A stretch of DNA of 64,000 nucleotides, taken from contig NC_134364.1 in assembly GCF_048569485.1 (NCBI RefSeq), positions 129,867,089 to 129,931,088 of the forward strand, in the 5' to 3' direction. Below are positions 21,400-30,904 of this stretch, piece after piece. A program made the position numbers and the translations under genes. The stretch is from Anomaloglossus baeobatrachus. Its lineage: Eukaryota > Chordata > Amphibia > Anura > Aromobatidae. Every line of letters begins with the position of its first letter. Within the stretch, counting starts at the first letter, position 1. A model generated the notes under the pieces. That model searched no databases, was not told the DNA's origin, and was given only the letters and a program-made list of their open reading frames with translations.

Positions 21400-22980
21400 T
21401 ACAGCAACATTTTTGTGAAGTACCTGTGGATTCAAAATGCTTACAATAACCCTGAATAAAATCCTTGAGGGGTCTAGTTTTCAAAATGTGGTCACTTGTG
21501 GGGTTTCCGCTTTATGCAACATGGTGCCTGCAATTTATTTAAACTTTTACAAAATTCAAATCGTGCTCCTTCCATTCCAAGCCCCACCGTTTGTCCAAAC
21601 AGAGTTTTTTGACCACATGTGGGATATGCCTGCGCTCATAAAAAAATGGATAACAACCTGTGGGGTCCACTTTTTAGTGTTGCCTCTTGAAAAAGTGAGA
21701 AATGTGGTGCTAAAGCAACATTTTTGTAAAAAAAATTAAAATTTTCAATATGGGAACCTAAAGTTGTCAAATTCTGTGAAGTATCTGTGGGTTCAAAATG
21801 CTCACTATACCCCTAGATAAAATCCTTGAGAGGTCTAGTTTCCAAAATGGGGTCACTTGTGGGGGAGCTCCACTGATTAGGCACCTTATGGGCTCTCCAA
21901 ACAAGACATGGCGTCCGCTAATGATTCCACCCAATTTTGCAGTCAAATGGCGCGCCTTCTCTTCCGAGCCCTGCCGTGCGCCCAACAGTTGATTTCCACC
22001 ACTTATCAGGTATCTCATACTCAGGAGAAATTGCACAATAAATGTTTTTGTGCATATTTTCCTGTTACCCTTGAGAAAATAAAGCGATCTGTTTGAAGTA
22101 ACAATGTTGTGGTAAAAATGTATTTTTTTAATTTCATGGCTCAATGTTATAAACTTCTGTGAAGCCCCCGGGGGTTCAAAGTTCTTACCAAACATCTAGG
22201 TAAATTCCTTGAAGGGTGTAGTTTCCAAAATGGGGGTCACTTGTGGGGGTTTCTGCTGTTTAGGTACCTTACAGGTGCTACAAATGCTACTATCTATTTC
22301 AGTCAAATTTGCTTTCCAAAATTCAAATATTGCTTCTTCTATTCTGAGCCCTCCCATTTTTCCAAACAGAGGTTCCTGCCCACGTGTGGGGTATCAGCGC
22401 GCTCAGAAGAAATTGGGTAAAAAAATTGGGGTCCACTTTGTTGTGTTATATTTTCTGAAAGTGAATAAATTAGGGCTACAGTAACAGTTTTAGGTAAAAC
22501 TATATTTTTTATCATTCCACATTGTTTGGTTCCTGTGAAGCACCTGAAGGGTTAATAAACTACTTGGATGTGGTTTCGAGCAGTGTGAGGGGTGCAGCTT
22601 TTAGAATGGGGTCACTTTTGGGTATTTTCTGTCACCTCGGCCTTTCAAAGTCACTTCTAATGTGATGTGGTCCCTAAAAAAATGATTTTGTAAATTTTGT
22701 TGAAAAAATGGGAAATTGCTGATGAACTTTGACCCCTTCAAACTTTCTAAACCAAAAAAATTTTGTTTCAAAAATTGCGCTGATGTAAAGTGACATGTGG
22801 GAAGTGCAATTTACTAACTATTTCGTGTGACATAACTCTCTGGTTTAAGGGCAGAAAAATTAAAAGTTTGAAAATTGCGAAAGTTTCATCAAACATCCGA
22901 TTTTTTCACAAGTAAAAGCAAAAAATATCTTCGTAAATTTATAACTATCATGAACTACAATATGTCATGAAAAATCAGTC
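21400..22980. repeat. Diverged tandem repeat of about 360-380 bp, four units
   Basis: Units begin TGTGAAGTACCTGTGGATTC (about 21413), TGTGAAGTATCTGTGGGTTC (21775), TGTGAAGCCCCCGGGGGTTC (22159) and TGTGAAGCACCTGAAGGG (22535). Each continues with a CTTGA-GG-GTCTAGTTT-like word, AATGGGGTCACTTGTGGG, CAAACA and a T-rich tail. The units differ at many sites, so the array is old. Small frames have no domain support. Confidence 0.7.
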
Positions 22981-23719
22981 TCCGAATCACCGGGATCCGC
23001 TGAAGCTCCAGCTATAACCTCAAAGTGACACTGGTCAGAATTGCAGAAAATGGCCCAGTCAAGGGGCTAATCTGTAAGTGAAAGTAAATAAACACAATCA
23101 CCACAAAAATCCTTTATTTGGTATGAAATACAAAAAACACCCTCTTTAACCACTTTATTACCCCCAAAACACCCCTGAGGTCCGATGTAGTCCACACGAG
23201 GTCCCATGGCGACCCAGTTCTGCTACATCTGAACCTCACAGCGAGCGCCATAGAGCATGACTGCCCGCTGTGAGCTCCAGAGACTGAATGAGCCGCAGTC
23301 ATCCGGTTATTTGGGGTCACAGCTGGAGGTTCCCACCTGTGACCGCAGGTATCCTAACCTCAGAGGACCTCTGATGACCTGATTAAATTCAGTGAACTCA
23401 CCTGCATCTTCTCGCAGAAAACTGCGGGGTTTTTTTGCCAAGAGATGCAGATTTGGTGCTGAAATTGTATCATATTCCTGCACATATTCTACGCCTCCTG
23501 GCAAAAAAATCGCATCACTACTGCATCATACCTCATGCGGTTTTGATGCTTTTTTTTGCCAGGAGGTGTAGATTGGGTGCATGAATATAGAGTCAAAATT
23601 TCATCACCAAATTTGCAACTCTTGACCCAAAAATGCAAAAAAAAAAAGATTTTACTTCCAGGAGGTGCAAATTTGGTGCTGAAATCGGGTGCAGAAAACC
23701 GCAGCAAAAATATAGAACA
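22981..23719. repeat. Repeat-like intergenic sequence
   Basis: No gene seen. From about 23105 it carries CTTTATTTGG, CCACTTTATTACCCCCAA and CCCCTGAGGTCCGATGTAG, which I loosely recognise as a dispersed repeat. Around 23430-23700 the motif TTTTTGCCA-GAGGTG(T)AGATT with TTGGTGCTGAAAT recurs three to four times in direct copies. Confidence 0.4.
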
Positions 23720-24361
23720 TACATAGAACATATCAGGGAGGTACAGACCCTCGAGATCAGCGGCTCCAGCTCCTGCAGCTATACACTCAGTATATAGAAT
23801 ATATCGGGGGTACAGACCCTCGAGATCAGCGGCTCCAGCTCCTGCAGCTATACACTCAGTATATAGAACATATCAGGGAGGTACAGACCCTCGAGATCAG
23901 CGGCTCCAGCTCCTGCAGCTATACACTCAGTATATAGAATATATCAGGGGGGTACAGACCCCCGAGATCAGCGTCTCCAGCTCCTGCAGCTATACACTCA
24001 GTATATAGAATATATCAGGGGGGTACAGACCCCCGAGATCAGCGGCTCCAGCTCCTGCAGCTATACACTCAGTATATAGAATATATCAGGGGGGTAAAGA
24101 CCCCCGAGATCAGCGGCTTCAGCTCCTGCAGCTATACACTCAGTATATAGAATATATCAGGAGGGTACAGACCCCCGAGATCAGCGGCTCCAGCTCCTGC
24201 AGCTATACACTCAGTATATAGAATATATCAGGGGGGTACAGACCCCCGAGATCAGCGGCTCCAGCTCCTGCAGCTATACACTCAGTATATAGAATATATC
24301 AGGGGGGTACAGACCCCCGAGATCAGCGGCTCCAGTTCCTGCAGCTATACACTCAGTATAT
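23720..24361. repeat. 71-bp minisatellite, about nine copies
   Basis: The word GTACAGACC recurs at 23741, 23810, 23881, 23952, 24023, 24094 (one base changed), 24165, 24236 and 24307, almost always 71 bp apart. Each unit reads ATATATCAGGGGGGTACAGA, CCCCCGAGATCAGCGGCTCC, AGCTCCTGCAGCTATACACT and CAGTATATAGA. A further partial unit resumes after the MITE at 24562-24597. Confidence 0.93.
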
Positions 24362-24560
24362 GGATGCACTCACACAAGCCGTATGACTCGCACGAGTCTT
24401 GCATCGCATCGCCCCAGCACGGCCGCACACTCTCTGACCGGAGCAGATTGGCTGCATGTATTTCTATGTAGCTGAGGCGCTCCTGTCTGGAGACTGTGCA
24501 CCGTGCAGGATGATGCGATCTGATACTTGTTTGAGTCATACGGCTCATGTGAGCACACCC
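24362..24560. mobile_element. Small MITE inserted in the 71-bp minisatellite
   Basis: The left end GGATGCACTCACACAAGCCG is matched in reverse complement by the right end (GGTGTGCTCACATGAGCCGT), and both continue into ATGACTC. It is about 199 bp and non-coding. The minisatellite text stops before it (CAGTATAT) and resumes after it (TATAGAGTATATCAGG). The target duplication is unclear because the host is TA-rich, so I leave the superfamily open. Confidence 0.65.
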
Positions 24561-24866
24561 TATAGAGTATATCAGGGAGGTGCAGACCCCCGAGATTGGT
24601 TGCAGGCTGGGGGCACGGCTGACTGCAACCAATCACAGACTCCAGGCTGGCCGGTGGGCGGGGAAAGTAATGCATATGCATGAGCAATGATGAGCGGCCC
24701 AGGAAGTCAAGGAGAGGCCACAGAAGCAGCGTACAGCTGTGACGGAGCCTTGGTAAGTATGAAGAGCTTGTTTCATTCTTATTTTCTTTATTTTTCGTTT
24801 ATTTTTTTTATCTTCTTGAGTACCAGATCCGGATCAAATACCTGGAATCCCGGGCCTGGCACCCAG
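24561..24866. other. Intergenic, repeat-derived; target region of the chromovirus
   Basis: This contains the last minisatellite piece, then sequence without a supported gene. A short Met-initiated frame (24687) ends at a donor-like GGTAAGTAT at 24750-24758, but nothing shows it to be an exon. From about 24820 (GAGTACCAGATCCGGATC) the text continues logically beyond the chromovirus at 30645 (CGCAGATCCGGACTTTTACA, ending CCCATCACTGATC), suggesting the target was itself a MITE-like repeat. Confidence 0.45.
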
Positions 24867-24871
24867 GTACC

Positions 24872-25651
24872 TGTCACGCTCCCCGGGTCCCCTGCCCAGC
24901 TCCCCGGCTCCCCTGCCACGCTCCCCGGCTTCCCTGGCTCGCCTCCCGGCTCCTCTGTCCGGCGTCCCCCGCTCCACAGCCTCCAGGCCTCCTCACCTAT
25001 GATCCCCAGGCGTCCCGGTCCCCGCTCCCAGCGTCCGCCGGCAGCTTCGCTCCAGCCCGGCTCCCCTGCCTCCTGTTCGCCGCTCCCTGCCCTGGCTTCT
25101 GGCACCCGGGCCTCGCGCATGCGCGTTAGGGCGCGCGGTCATTGACCCTTTCTTAAAGGGCCAGCGTCCACGGACAGGATATTGATCACACAGGTACAGG
25201 GTATAAAGGGGTTTAATGTCCAAGTGGGCGGGGCCTGTTCTTCGTGTTTCCTAAGCTAGGAGTCAGGTCTCCTTGTCTCTGCTGGTATACTTACCTATCT
25301 CTCTTCTAGAGCCGCTCCTGCCTCGCCATCCGGTCCTGCCGATTCCCGAACCCCGAACGCTGACTGTCTGCCATCCCGTCAGTCCGTACCATCTCTGATC
25401 CCTGTGGTGACCCGTCCTCTCGCTCCATCGGTTCCGGACTCCGCCTGACAACATCTCGGCTTCCGAACCTGAGCTCCGTCACCCGGACTACCATCAGTGA
25501 CTCCGTGGTCCCAGGGACTTCTACATTCCACTCTTTCTAACGGACTGTCCTGCTACCTGTTGTGCTCCGGCTACCGGACCCCTTGCCTTCAGTAAGGTGT
25601 TCGGCCCAGTGGATCCACCTCCTGGGTCCGCCCGTCCACCTGGCCCTAACA
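24872..25651 (+). repeat. 5' LTR of the chromovirus
   Basis: 780 bp, from TGTCACGCTCCCCGGG to GGCCCTAACA. It contains a TATA box (25202-25207) with the predicted transcription start near 25232. The first third is C-rich and CpG-bearing. Confidence 0.95.
25202..25242 (+). promoter_or_regulatory. Chromovirus TATA box and predicted transcript start
   Basis: TATAAA is at 25202-25207. GGCCTGTTCTT at 25232-25242 starts 30 bases after the first T of the TATA box. This 11-mer is the exact complement of 25654-25664, so the RNA would start right at it under the Tf1-type self-priming model. The start site is inferred, not observed. Confidence 0.7.
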
Positions 25652-25653
25652 GT

Positions 25654-25664
25654 AAGAACAGGCC
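25654..25664 (+). promoter_or_regulatory. Self-primer binding site, 11 nt, before gag
   Basis: AAGAACAGGCC lies two bases after the 5' LTR and directly abuts the gag ATG at 25665. It pairs perfectly with the predicted 5' end of the element RNA (25232-25242). No tRNA-like primer site beginning TGG is present next to the LTR. Confidence 0.75.
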
Positions 25665-26609
25665 ATGGATCCCGCCGAAGCACTAGCAGCCTTGCAGGAG
25701 GAACTCACACGCCAGCGTGAGACCCAGACCCGCATGCTAAACTTCATGTCTTCTGTGGACGCCCACCTGAACACGCTACAAGCGTCGGTCACATCTTCAG
25801 CATCTCGAGCTTCCACTGTACAATCCTCGGCCACAGCTCCCGTGACAGCCTCCTCGGATGCCTCCAGACTTCGTTTGGCCTCACCACCCCGGTACGCCGG
25901 AGATCCCAAGACCTGCAGGGGATTCATCAATCAGTGCTCTCTCCATTTCAAGCAGCTGCCGCACTTGTTTGCCTCCAACCAAGCCAAGGTCGCGTTCATG
26001 ATGTCCCATCTAGAGGGTGAGGCACTGGCCTGGATGAACCCCTTGTGGGAGAAGGAGGACCCTGTGACCACTAACATCCAGGACTTCCTGCAGGCATTTA
26101 GAAACACCTTTGACGAGCCCGGACGCGCCTCCGCGTCTGCCTCGTCTCTCCTCCGGCTACGTCAGGGGACTCTGACGGTGGGCCAATATGCCATCCGTTT
26201 TCGCACCTTGGCTTCGGAACTCGGGTGGAACAATGAGGCTCTAACCGCCGCCTTCTGGGAAGGTCTCTCGGGTCGAATTAAAGATGAGCTGGCTGGTCGT
26301 GACGTGCCGTCCACCCTGGATGCCCTGATTGCCCTAGCGACTCGAGTGGATCTCCGCTTTCAGGAACGATCCAAAGAGGTGTCCCGTGAGAGACGTCCGA
26401 TACGCCATTCATCTCCTCCGCAGAAGCCCGCCGTACTTCAGTCAACGTCATCTGGTGTCTCCGTCCACGAGCCCATGCAGATCGACCGTTTGCGGCAGTC
26501 CGAACAACGCCGAGCAGAACGGCTCGCCAAGGGTCTCTGCTTCTACTGCGGAGAGGGCACACACCTGCTACGCTCCTGTCCAGAGAGGCCGGGAAACTCC
26601 AAAGCCTAG
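25665..26609 (+). CDS. Chromovirus gag
   Basis: A 314-residue frame starting 13 bases after the LTR. The N-terminus is alpha-helical in look (EALAALQEELTRQRETQ). The central capsid-like part includes FINQCSLHFKQLPHLF, AKVAFMMSHLEGEALAWMNP and LRLRQGTLTVGQYAIRFRTL, a pattern usual for Ty3/sushi gag. Near the C-terminus a CCHC zinc knuckle, CFYCGEGTHLLRSC, serves nucleic-acid binding. It ends just before pol, which is in another frame. Confidence 0.9.
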   Translation: MDPAEALAALQEELTRQRETQTRMLNFMSSVDAHLNTLQASVTSSASRASTVQSSATAPVTASSDASRLRLASPPRYAGDPKTCRGFINQCSLHFKQLPHLFASNQAKVAFMMSHLEGEALAWMNPLWEKEDPVTTNIQDFLQAFRNTFDEPGRASASASSLLRLRQGTLTVGQYAIRFRTLASELGWNNEALTAAFWEGLSGRIKDELAGRDVPSTLDALIALATRVDLRFQERSKEVSRERRPIRHSSPPQKPAVLQSTSSGVSVHEPMQIDRLRQSEQRRAERLAKGLCFYCGEGTHLLRSCPERPGNSKA

Positions 26610-26611
26610 GG

Positions 26612-29600
26612 TTGGTAGGAGAGGCCACCCTAGGTGCTGGGACTCTCTCTGACCCGGTTACGTGGACTGTTCAAGTGACAACGGGAGAGACGCGGTTCAC
26701 GGCCGAGGCGTACCTCGATTCCGGGGCAGCAGGCAATTTCATCCAGCAGGCCACGGTGGACAAGTACCAGGTGCCTGTTACTCCACTCGACAAACCCCTC
26801 GTGATTGCCTCTGTGGATGGGAGACCCCTCTCTGACACCATCTCGTGGATCACCAAGCCGGTGGAACTGCGTATCGGTGCCCTGCACACCGAGAACATCG
26901 CTCTCTATGTCCTCCCACACATGTCTCACCAAATCCTGCTGGGACTCCCCTGGTTACGGACACACGAACCGTCAGTCAGCTGGGGTACTGGTGAAATCAC
27001 CCGATGGGGCTCCTCTTGCCACGAGAACTGTCTGAAGGCTATACAGCCCATCCGACGACCTCCGGTTCCTGAGTCCCTACCGGGACTGCCCTCAGCCTAT
27101 TGGTCCTTCGCGGACGTCTTTGATAAAAAGGAGTCAGAGGTACTGCCGCCACATCGTTTTTACGATTGTGCCATCGACCTGCTCCCGGGAACTACACCAC
27201 CTCGAGGACGGATATATCCGCTGTCTCCTGCCGAAACAAGGGCCATGTCTACCTACATCACAGAGAACCTGGCAAGGGGATTCATTCGGAGATCCTCCTC
27301 TCCTGCTGGAGCAGGCTTCTTCTTCGTTAAGAAGAAAGAGGGCGACTTACGCCCATGCATTGACTACTGGGGATTGAACCAAATCACCGTGAAAAATAAA
27401 TACCCCCTGCCGCTCATCCCCGAATTGTTTGATCGGCTAAGAGGAGCTCGTGTGTTTACCAAGTTGGATCTCCGGGGTGCCTACAACCTGGTCCGCATCC
27501 GCTCTGGGGACGAATGGAAGACCGCGTTCAATACTCGCGATGGGCACTATGAATACTGTGTGATGCCCTTCGGCCTGTGTAACGCACCAGCAGTCTTTCA
27601 GGAATTGGTGAACGACGTGTTTCGGGATCTTCTCTACGTCTGTGTGGTGGTGTATCTTGATGACATCCTGGTCTTTTCTCCGGACCTCCAGACCCACAGA
27701 GAGAACGTGCAGCTGGTTCTACAAAGACTGAGGGAGAATCGTCTGTACGCCAAGTACGAGAAGTGTGTCTTCGAGCAGTCTTCTCTTCCCTTCCTGGGTT
27801 ACGTGATCTCCGATACCGGCCTGCAGATGGATCCGGAGAAGGTCTCTTCCATTATCAACTGGCCCCCTCCTTCTGGACTGAAGGCAATCCAACGTTTTCT
27901 GGGATTCGCAAACTATTACCGTCAGTTCATCCCTCACTTCTCTGCTCTGACTGCACCTCTCTCCGCCTTGACCAAGAAGGGGGCTAATCCAAAGGACTGG
28001 TCACCTGCGGCCGACGCCGCGTTTGGCTCCCTGAAGCGGGCATTTGCTTCCTCCCCTGTGCTCCACCGTCCGGAGTTAAACCGACAGTTCACCTTGGAGG
28101 TGGATGCCTCCTCCTCAGGAGCCGGAGCAGTGCTCATGCAGAAGTCCTCCTCCGGGAAGATGGTGACTTGCGGTTTCTTCTCCAAGAGCTTCTCAGCGCC
28201 TGAACGCAACTACACCATCGGTGACCGAGAGCTATTGGCAGTCAAACTGGCTCTGGAGGAATGGTGCTACCTTCTGGAGGGAGCAGTGTACCCCGTGATC
28301 ATTTATACGGACCACAAGAACCTGGAATACCTGCGGTCCGCTCAGCGACTGAACCCACGGCAAGCCAGGTGGTCCTTGTTCTTTGCCAGGTTCGATTTCC
28401 AGCTCCATTTCCGACCCGCGGACAAGAATGTGCGAGCAGATGCCTTGTCCAGGTCGTTCATGCCCATGGAACAGGAGGAGGAGACATCCCAACCCATCAT
28501 CTGTCCTAGTAAAATCATTCCGGTGGCCCCTGTCACCCTGGCCCAGATACCGCCTGGGAAGACCTATGTCTCTGAGACCGACAGGCAAAAAGTGCTGCAC
28601 TGGGGCCATGCCTCGAAAACAGCCGGCCATGCTGGTCAGAAGAGAACATGGAGTACAATTACACGTCACTACTGGTGGCCATCCCTCCGCACGGACGTCG
28701 CTTCTTTTGTCTCAGCCTGCTCCTCTTGTGCCAGGAACAAGACGCCCAAACACCTGCCATATGGTCGTCTTCTGCCTCTGCCTATACCCTCCGTTCCGTG
28801 GCAACACATTGCAATGGACTTTATTACGGACTTGCCCCTGTCCTCCGGACACACAGTCATATGGGTCGTGGTGGATCGGTTCTCCAAAATGGCTCATTTC
28901 GTCCCTATGGCTGGACTGCCCTCTGCCCAGGAACTCGCTGACGCTTACATACAGCACATCTTCCGGTTGCATGGCTTTCCATCACACATTGTGTCCGACA
29001 GAGGAACTCAGTTCACCTCCCGCTTCTGGAGGGCTCTCTGCAGACATCTGGGAGTGACTCTGGACTTTTCTTCAGCCTACCATCCTCAGTCGAATGGCCA
29101 AGTGGAACGAGTCAATCAGATCTTGACCTCCTTCTTACGTCACTACGTCAACGCCCATCATGACGACTGGTCCACGCTTCTTCCTTGGGCTGAATTCTCC
29201 CATAACCACCACGTCAGTGAGTCCTCCTCCAGCTCTCCCTTCCATGTCGTTTACGGACTTCAGCCTTCCGTCCCATTACCTGTATCCCCTTCCTCGGATG
29301 TCCCTGCTGCTGATGCTGTAGCCCGTGACTTTGCAACAATTTGGGACTCTGTCAAGACGTCCCTTGGACGTGCTTCCCTGCGGATGAAGAGACACGCAGA
29401 CAAGAGGCGTTTGGATCCTCCGTGTTTCTCTCCAGGAGATCTCGTCTGGCTTGCTTCCAAGTACGTCCGATTGAAGCTACCGTCATACAAGCTGGGTCCT
29501 CGCTACATCGGGCCGTTTAAAGTCCTCAGCAAGATCAATGAGGTCTCCTACAAGCTGCAGCTCCCAGCCACGATGAGGATACCCAACTCCTTCCACGTCT

Positions 29601-30133
29601 CCCTGCTCAAGCCGGTTGTCCTTGGTCCCTTCTCCGCTGCTGCCAGTTCTGCTCCTCCTCCTATTGCTGATGATGACATCTATGCGGTAAGGGATATCGT
29701 GGCCATGAAAACTGTACGAGGTCGACAGTTCTTCTTGGTGGACTGGGCGGGGTATGGTCCTGAGGATAGGTCCTGGGAACCCCGGGAGAATGTGGGTACT
29801 CCTCTGATTCGTGCCTTCCTGTCCCGCTTGCGGGGAGGGGGGGCGTGGGGGGGGGGTACTGTCACGCTCCCCGGGTCCCCTGCCCAGCTCCCCGGCTCCC
29901 CTGCCACGCTCCCCGGCTTCCCTGGCTCGCCTCCCGGCTCCTCTGTCCGGCGTCCCCCGCTCCACAGCCTCCAGGCCTCCTCACCTATGATCCCCAGGCG
30001 TCCCGGTCCCCGCTCCCAGCGTCCGCCGGCAGCTTCGCTCCAGCCCGGCTCCCCTGCCTCCTGTTCGCCGCTCCCTGCCCTGGCTTCTGGCACCCGGGCC
30101 TCGCGCATGCGCGTTAGGGCGCGCGGTCATTGA
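26612..30133 (+). CDS. Chromovirus pol: protease, RT, RNase H, integrase, chromodomain
   Basis: Domains in order: aspartic protease (AYLDSGAAGNFI), reverse transcriptase (FFFVKKKEGDLRPCIDY to VVVYLDDILVF), RNase H (FTLEVDASSSGAGAVLMQ, then RADALSRS), integrase with an H-H-C-C region (GHASKTAGHAGQ, CSSCARNK) and a catalytic core (MDFITDLP, VSDRGTQFTS, SNGQVERVNQ), a GPY/F module (YKLGPRYIGPFKVL), and a chromodomain (YAVRDIVAMKT, FFLVDWAGYGPEDRSWEP). The chromodomain ends near 29830. The open frame then runs through the purine tract into the 3' LTR and stops at 30133. The translation start is not known; 26612 is simply the first Met of the frame. Confidence 0.9.
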   Translation: MVGEATLGAGTLSDPVTWTVQVTTGETRFTAEAYLDSGAAGNFIQQATVDKYQVPVTPLDKPLVIASVDGRPLSDTISWITKPVELRIGALHTENIALYVLPHMSHQILLGLPWLRTHEPSVSWGTGEITRWGSSCHENCLKAIQPIRRPPVPESLPGLPSAYWSFADVFDKKESEVLPPHRFYDCAIDLLPGTTPPRGRIYPLSPAETRAMSTYITENLARGFIRRSSSPAGAGFFFVKKKEGDLRPCIDYWGLNQITVKNKYPLPLIPELFDRLRGARVFTKLDLRGAYNLVRIRSGDEWKTAFNTRDGHYEYCVMPFGLCNAPAVFQELVNDVFRDLLYVCVVVYLDDILVFSPDLQTHRENVQLVLQRLRENRLYAKYEKCVFEQSSLPFLGYVISDTGLQMDPEKVSSIINWPPPSGLKAIQRFLGFANYYRQFIPHFSALTAPLSALTKKGANPKDWSPAADAAFGSLKRAFASSPVLHRPELNRQFTLEVDASSSGAGAVLMQKSSSGKMVTCGFFSKSFSAPERNYTIGDRELLAVKLALEEWCYLLEGAVYPVIIYTDHKNLEYLRSAQRLNPRQARWSLFFARFDFQLHFRPADKNVRADALSRSFMPMEQEEETSQPIICPSKIIPVAPVTLAQIPPGKTYVSETDRQKVLHWGHASKTAGHAGQKRTWSTITRHYWWPSLRTDVASFVSACSSCARNKTPKHLPYGRLLPLPIPSVPWQHIAMDFITDLPLSSGHTVIWVVVDRFSKMAHFVPMAGLPSAQELADAYIQHIFRLHGFPSHIVSDRGTQFTSRFWRALCRHLGVTLDFSSAYHPQSNGQVERVNQILTSFLRHYVNAHHDDWSTLLPWAEFSHNHHVSESSSSSPFHVVYGLQPSVPLPVSPSSDVPAADAVARDFATIWDSVKTSLGRASLRMKRHADKRRLDPPCFSPGDLVWLASKYVRLKLPSYKLGPRYIGPFKVLSKINEVSYKLQLPATMRIPNSFHVSLLKPVVLGPFSAAASSAPPPIADDDIYAVRDIVAMKTVRGRQFFLVDWAGYGPEDRSWEPRENVGTPLIRAFLSRLRGGGAWGGGTVTLPGSPAQLPGSPATLPGFPGSPPGSSVRRPPLHSLQASSPMIPRRPGPRSQRPPAASLQPGSPASCSPLPALASGTRASRMRVRARGH
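29832..29859 (+). other. Polypurine tract before the 3' LTR
   Basis: A G-rich run with two blocks of seven or more G separated by CGT, ending three bases (TAC) before the LTR. It fits the plus-strand priming site of LTR elements. Confidence 0.75.
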
Positions 30134-30639
30134 CCCTTTCTTAAAGGGCCAGCGTCCACGGACAGGATATTGATCACACAGGTACAGGGTATAAAGGGGT
30201 TTAATGTCCAAGTGGGCGGGGCCTGTTCTTCGTGTTTCATAAGCTAGGAGTCAGGTCTCCTTGTCTCTGCTGGTATACTTACCTATCTCTCTTCTAGAGC
30301 CGCTCCTGCCTCGCCATCCGGTCCTGCCGATTCCCGAACCCCGAACGCTGACTGTCTGCCATCTCGTCAGTCCGTACCATCTCTGATCCCTGTGGTGACC
30401 CGTCCTCTCGCTCCATCGGTTCCGGACTCCGCCTGACAACATCTCGGCTTCCGAACCTGAGCTCCGTCACCCGGACTACCATCAGTGACTCCGTGGTCCC
30501 AGGGACTTCTACATTCCACTCTTTCTAACGGACTGTCCTGCTACCTGTTGTGCTCCGGCTACCGGACCCCTTGCCTTCAGTAAGGTGTTCGGCCCAGTGG
30601 ATCCACCTCCTGGGTCCGCCCGTCCACCTGGCCCTAACA
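29860..30639 (+). repeat. 3' LTR of the chromovirus
   Basis: 780 bp, the same length as the 5' LTR, with about two differences by eye. It is followed by the target copy GTACC (30640-30644). Confidence 0.95.
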
Positions 30640-30644
30640 GTACC

Positions 30645-30901
30645 TTTGAAACCGCGCAGATCCGGACTTTTACAGTCTGGGTCCGCCCATCACTGATCAC
30701 AATCCCTCACATCTTTCTCTGATCCTTACATTACTATAATACCTCACATCCTCTTACATCACAATGTTCCCTCTCATCCACCTCTGATCCTTACATCGCA
30801 ACAATCCCTCACATAGTCCTCTGATGCTTACGTCACAACAATGCTTCTCCTCTTCCTCTGACCCTTACATTGCAACGATCCCTCTCATCCTTCTCTTATA
30901 C
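30645..30901. repeat. Degenerate ~38-bp tandem array, left part
   Basis: From about 30700 the words GATCCTTACATTACAAC and AATCCCTCACATCCTCCTCT alternate with a period near 38 bp and much decay. Before that, 30645-30695 is the right half of the repeat into which the chromovirus inserted. No gene. Confidence 0.7.
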
Positions 30902-30904
30902 TTA

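Larger units (their letters stand above)
24872..30639 (+). mobile_element. Ty3/Gypsy chromovirus (Tf1/sushi-like), very young, looks whole
   Basis: A 5768-bp LTR retrotransposon with 780-bp LTRs at both ends (TG...CA) and a 5-bp target duplication GTACC at 24867-24871 and 30640-30644. Internal order is a very short leader, gag (25665-26609), pol with protease, RT, RNase H, integrase and a C-terminal chromodomain, then a G-rich purine tract before the 3' LTR. The two LTRs differ at about two positions by eye over 780 bp, which indicates recent insertion. Chromodomain, 780-bp LTRs and the self-priming complement place it near the Tf1/sushi group. I saw no obvious break; gag and pol lie in different frames. 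Confidence 0.95.

Noticed and set aside
24687-24757. Possible short exon starting MMSGPGSQGEATEAAYSCDG and ending at GGTAAGTAT
   Set aside because: It has a good start and donor look but no partner exon, and the surroundings are repeat-derived.
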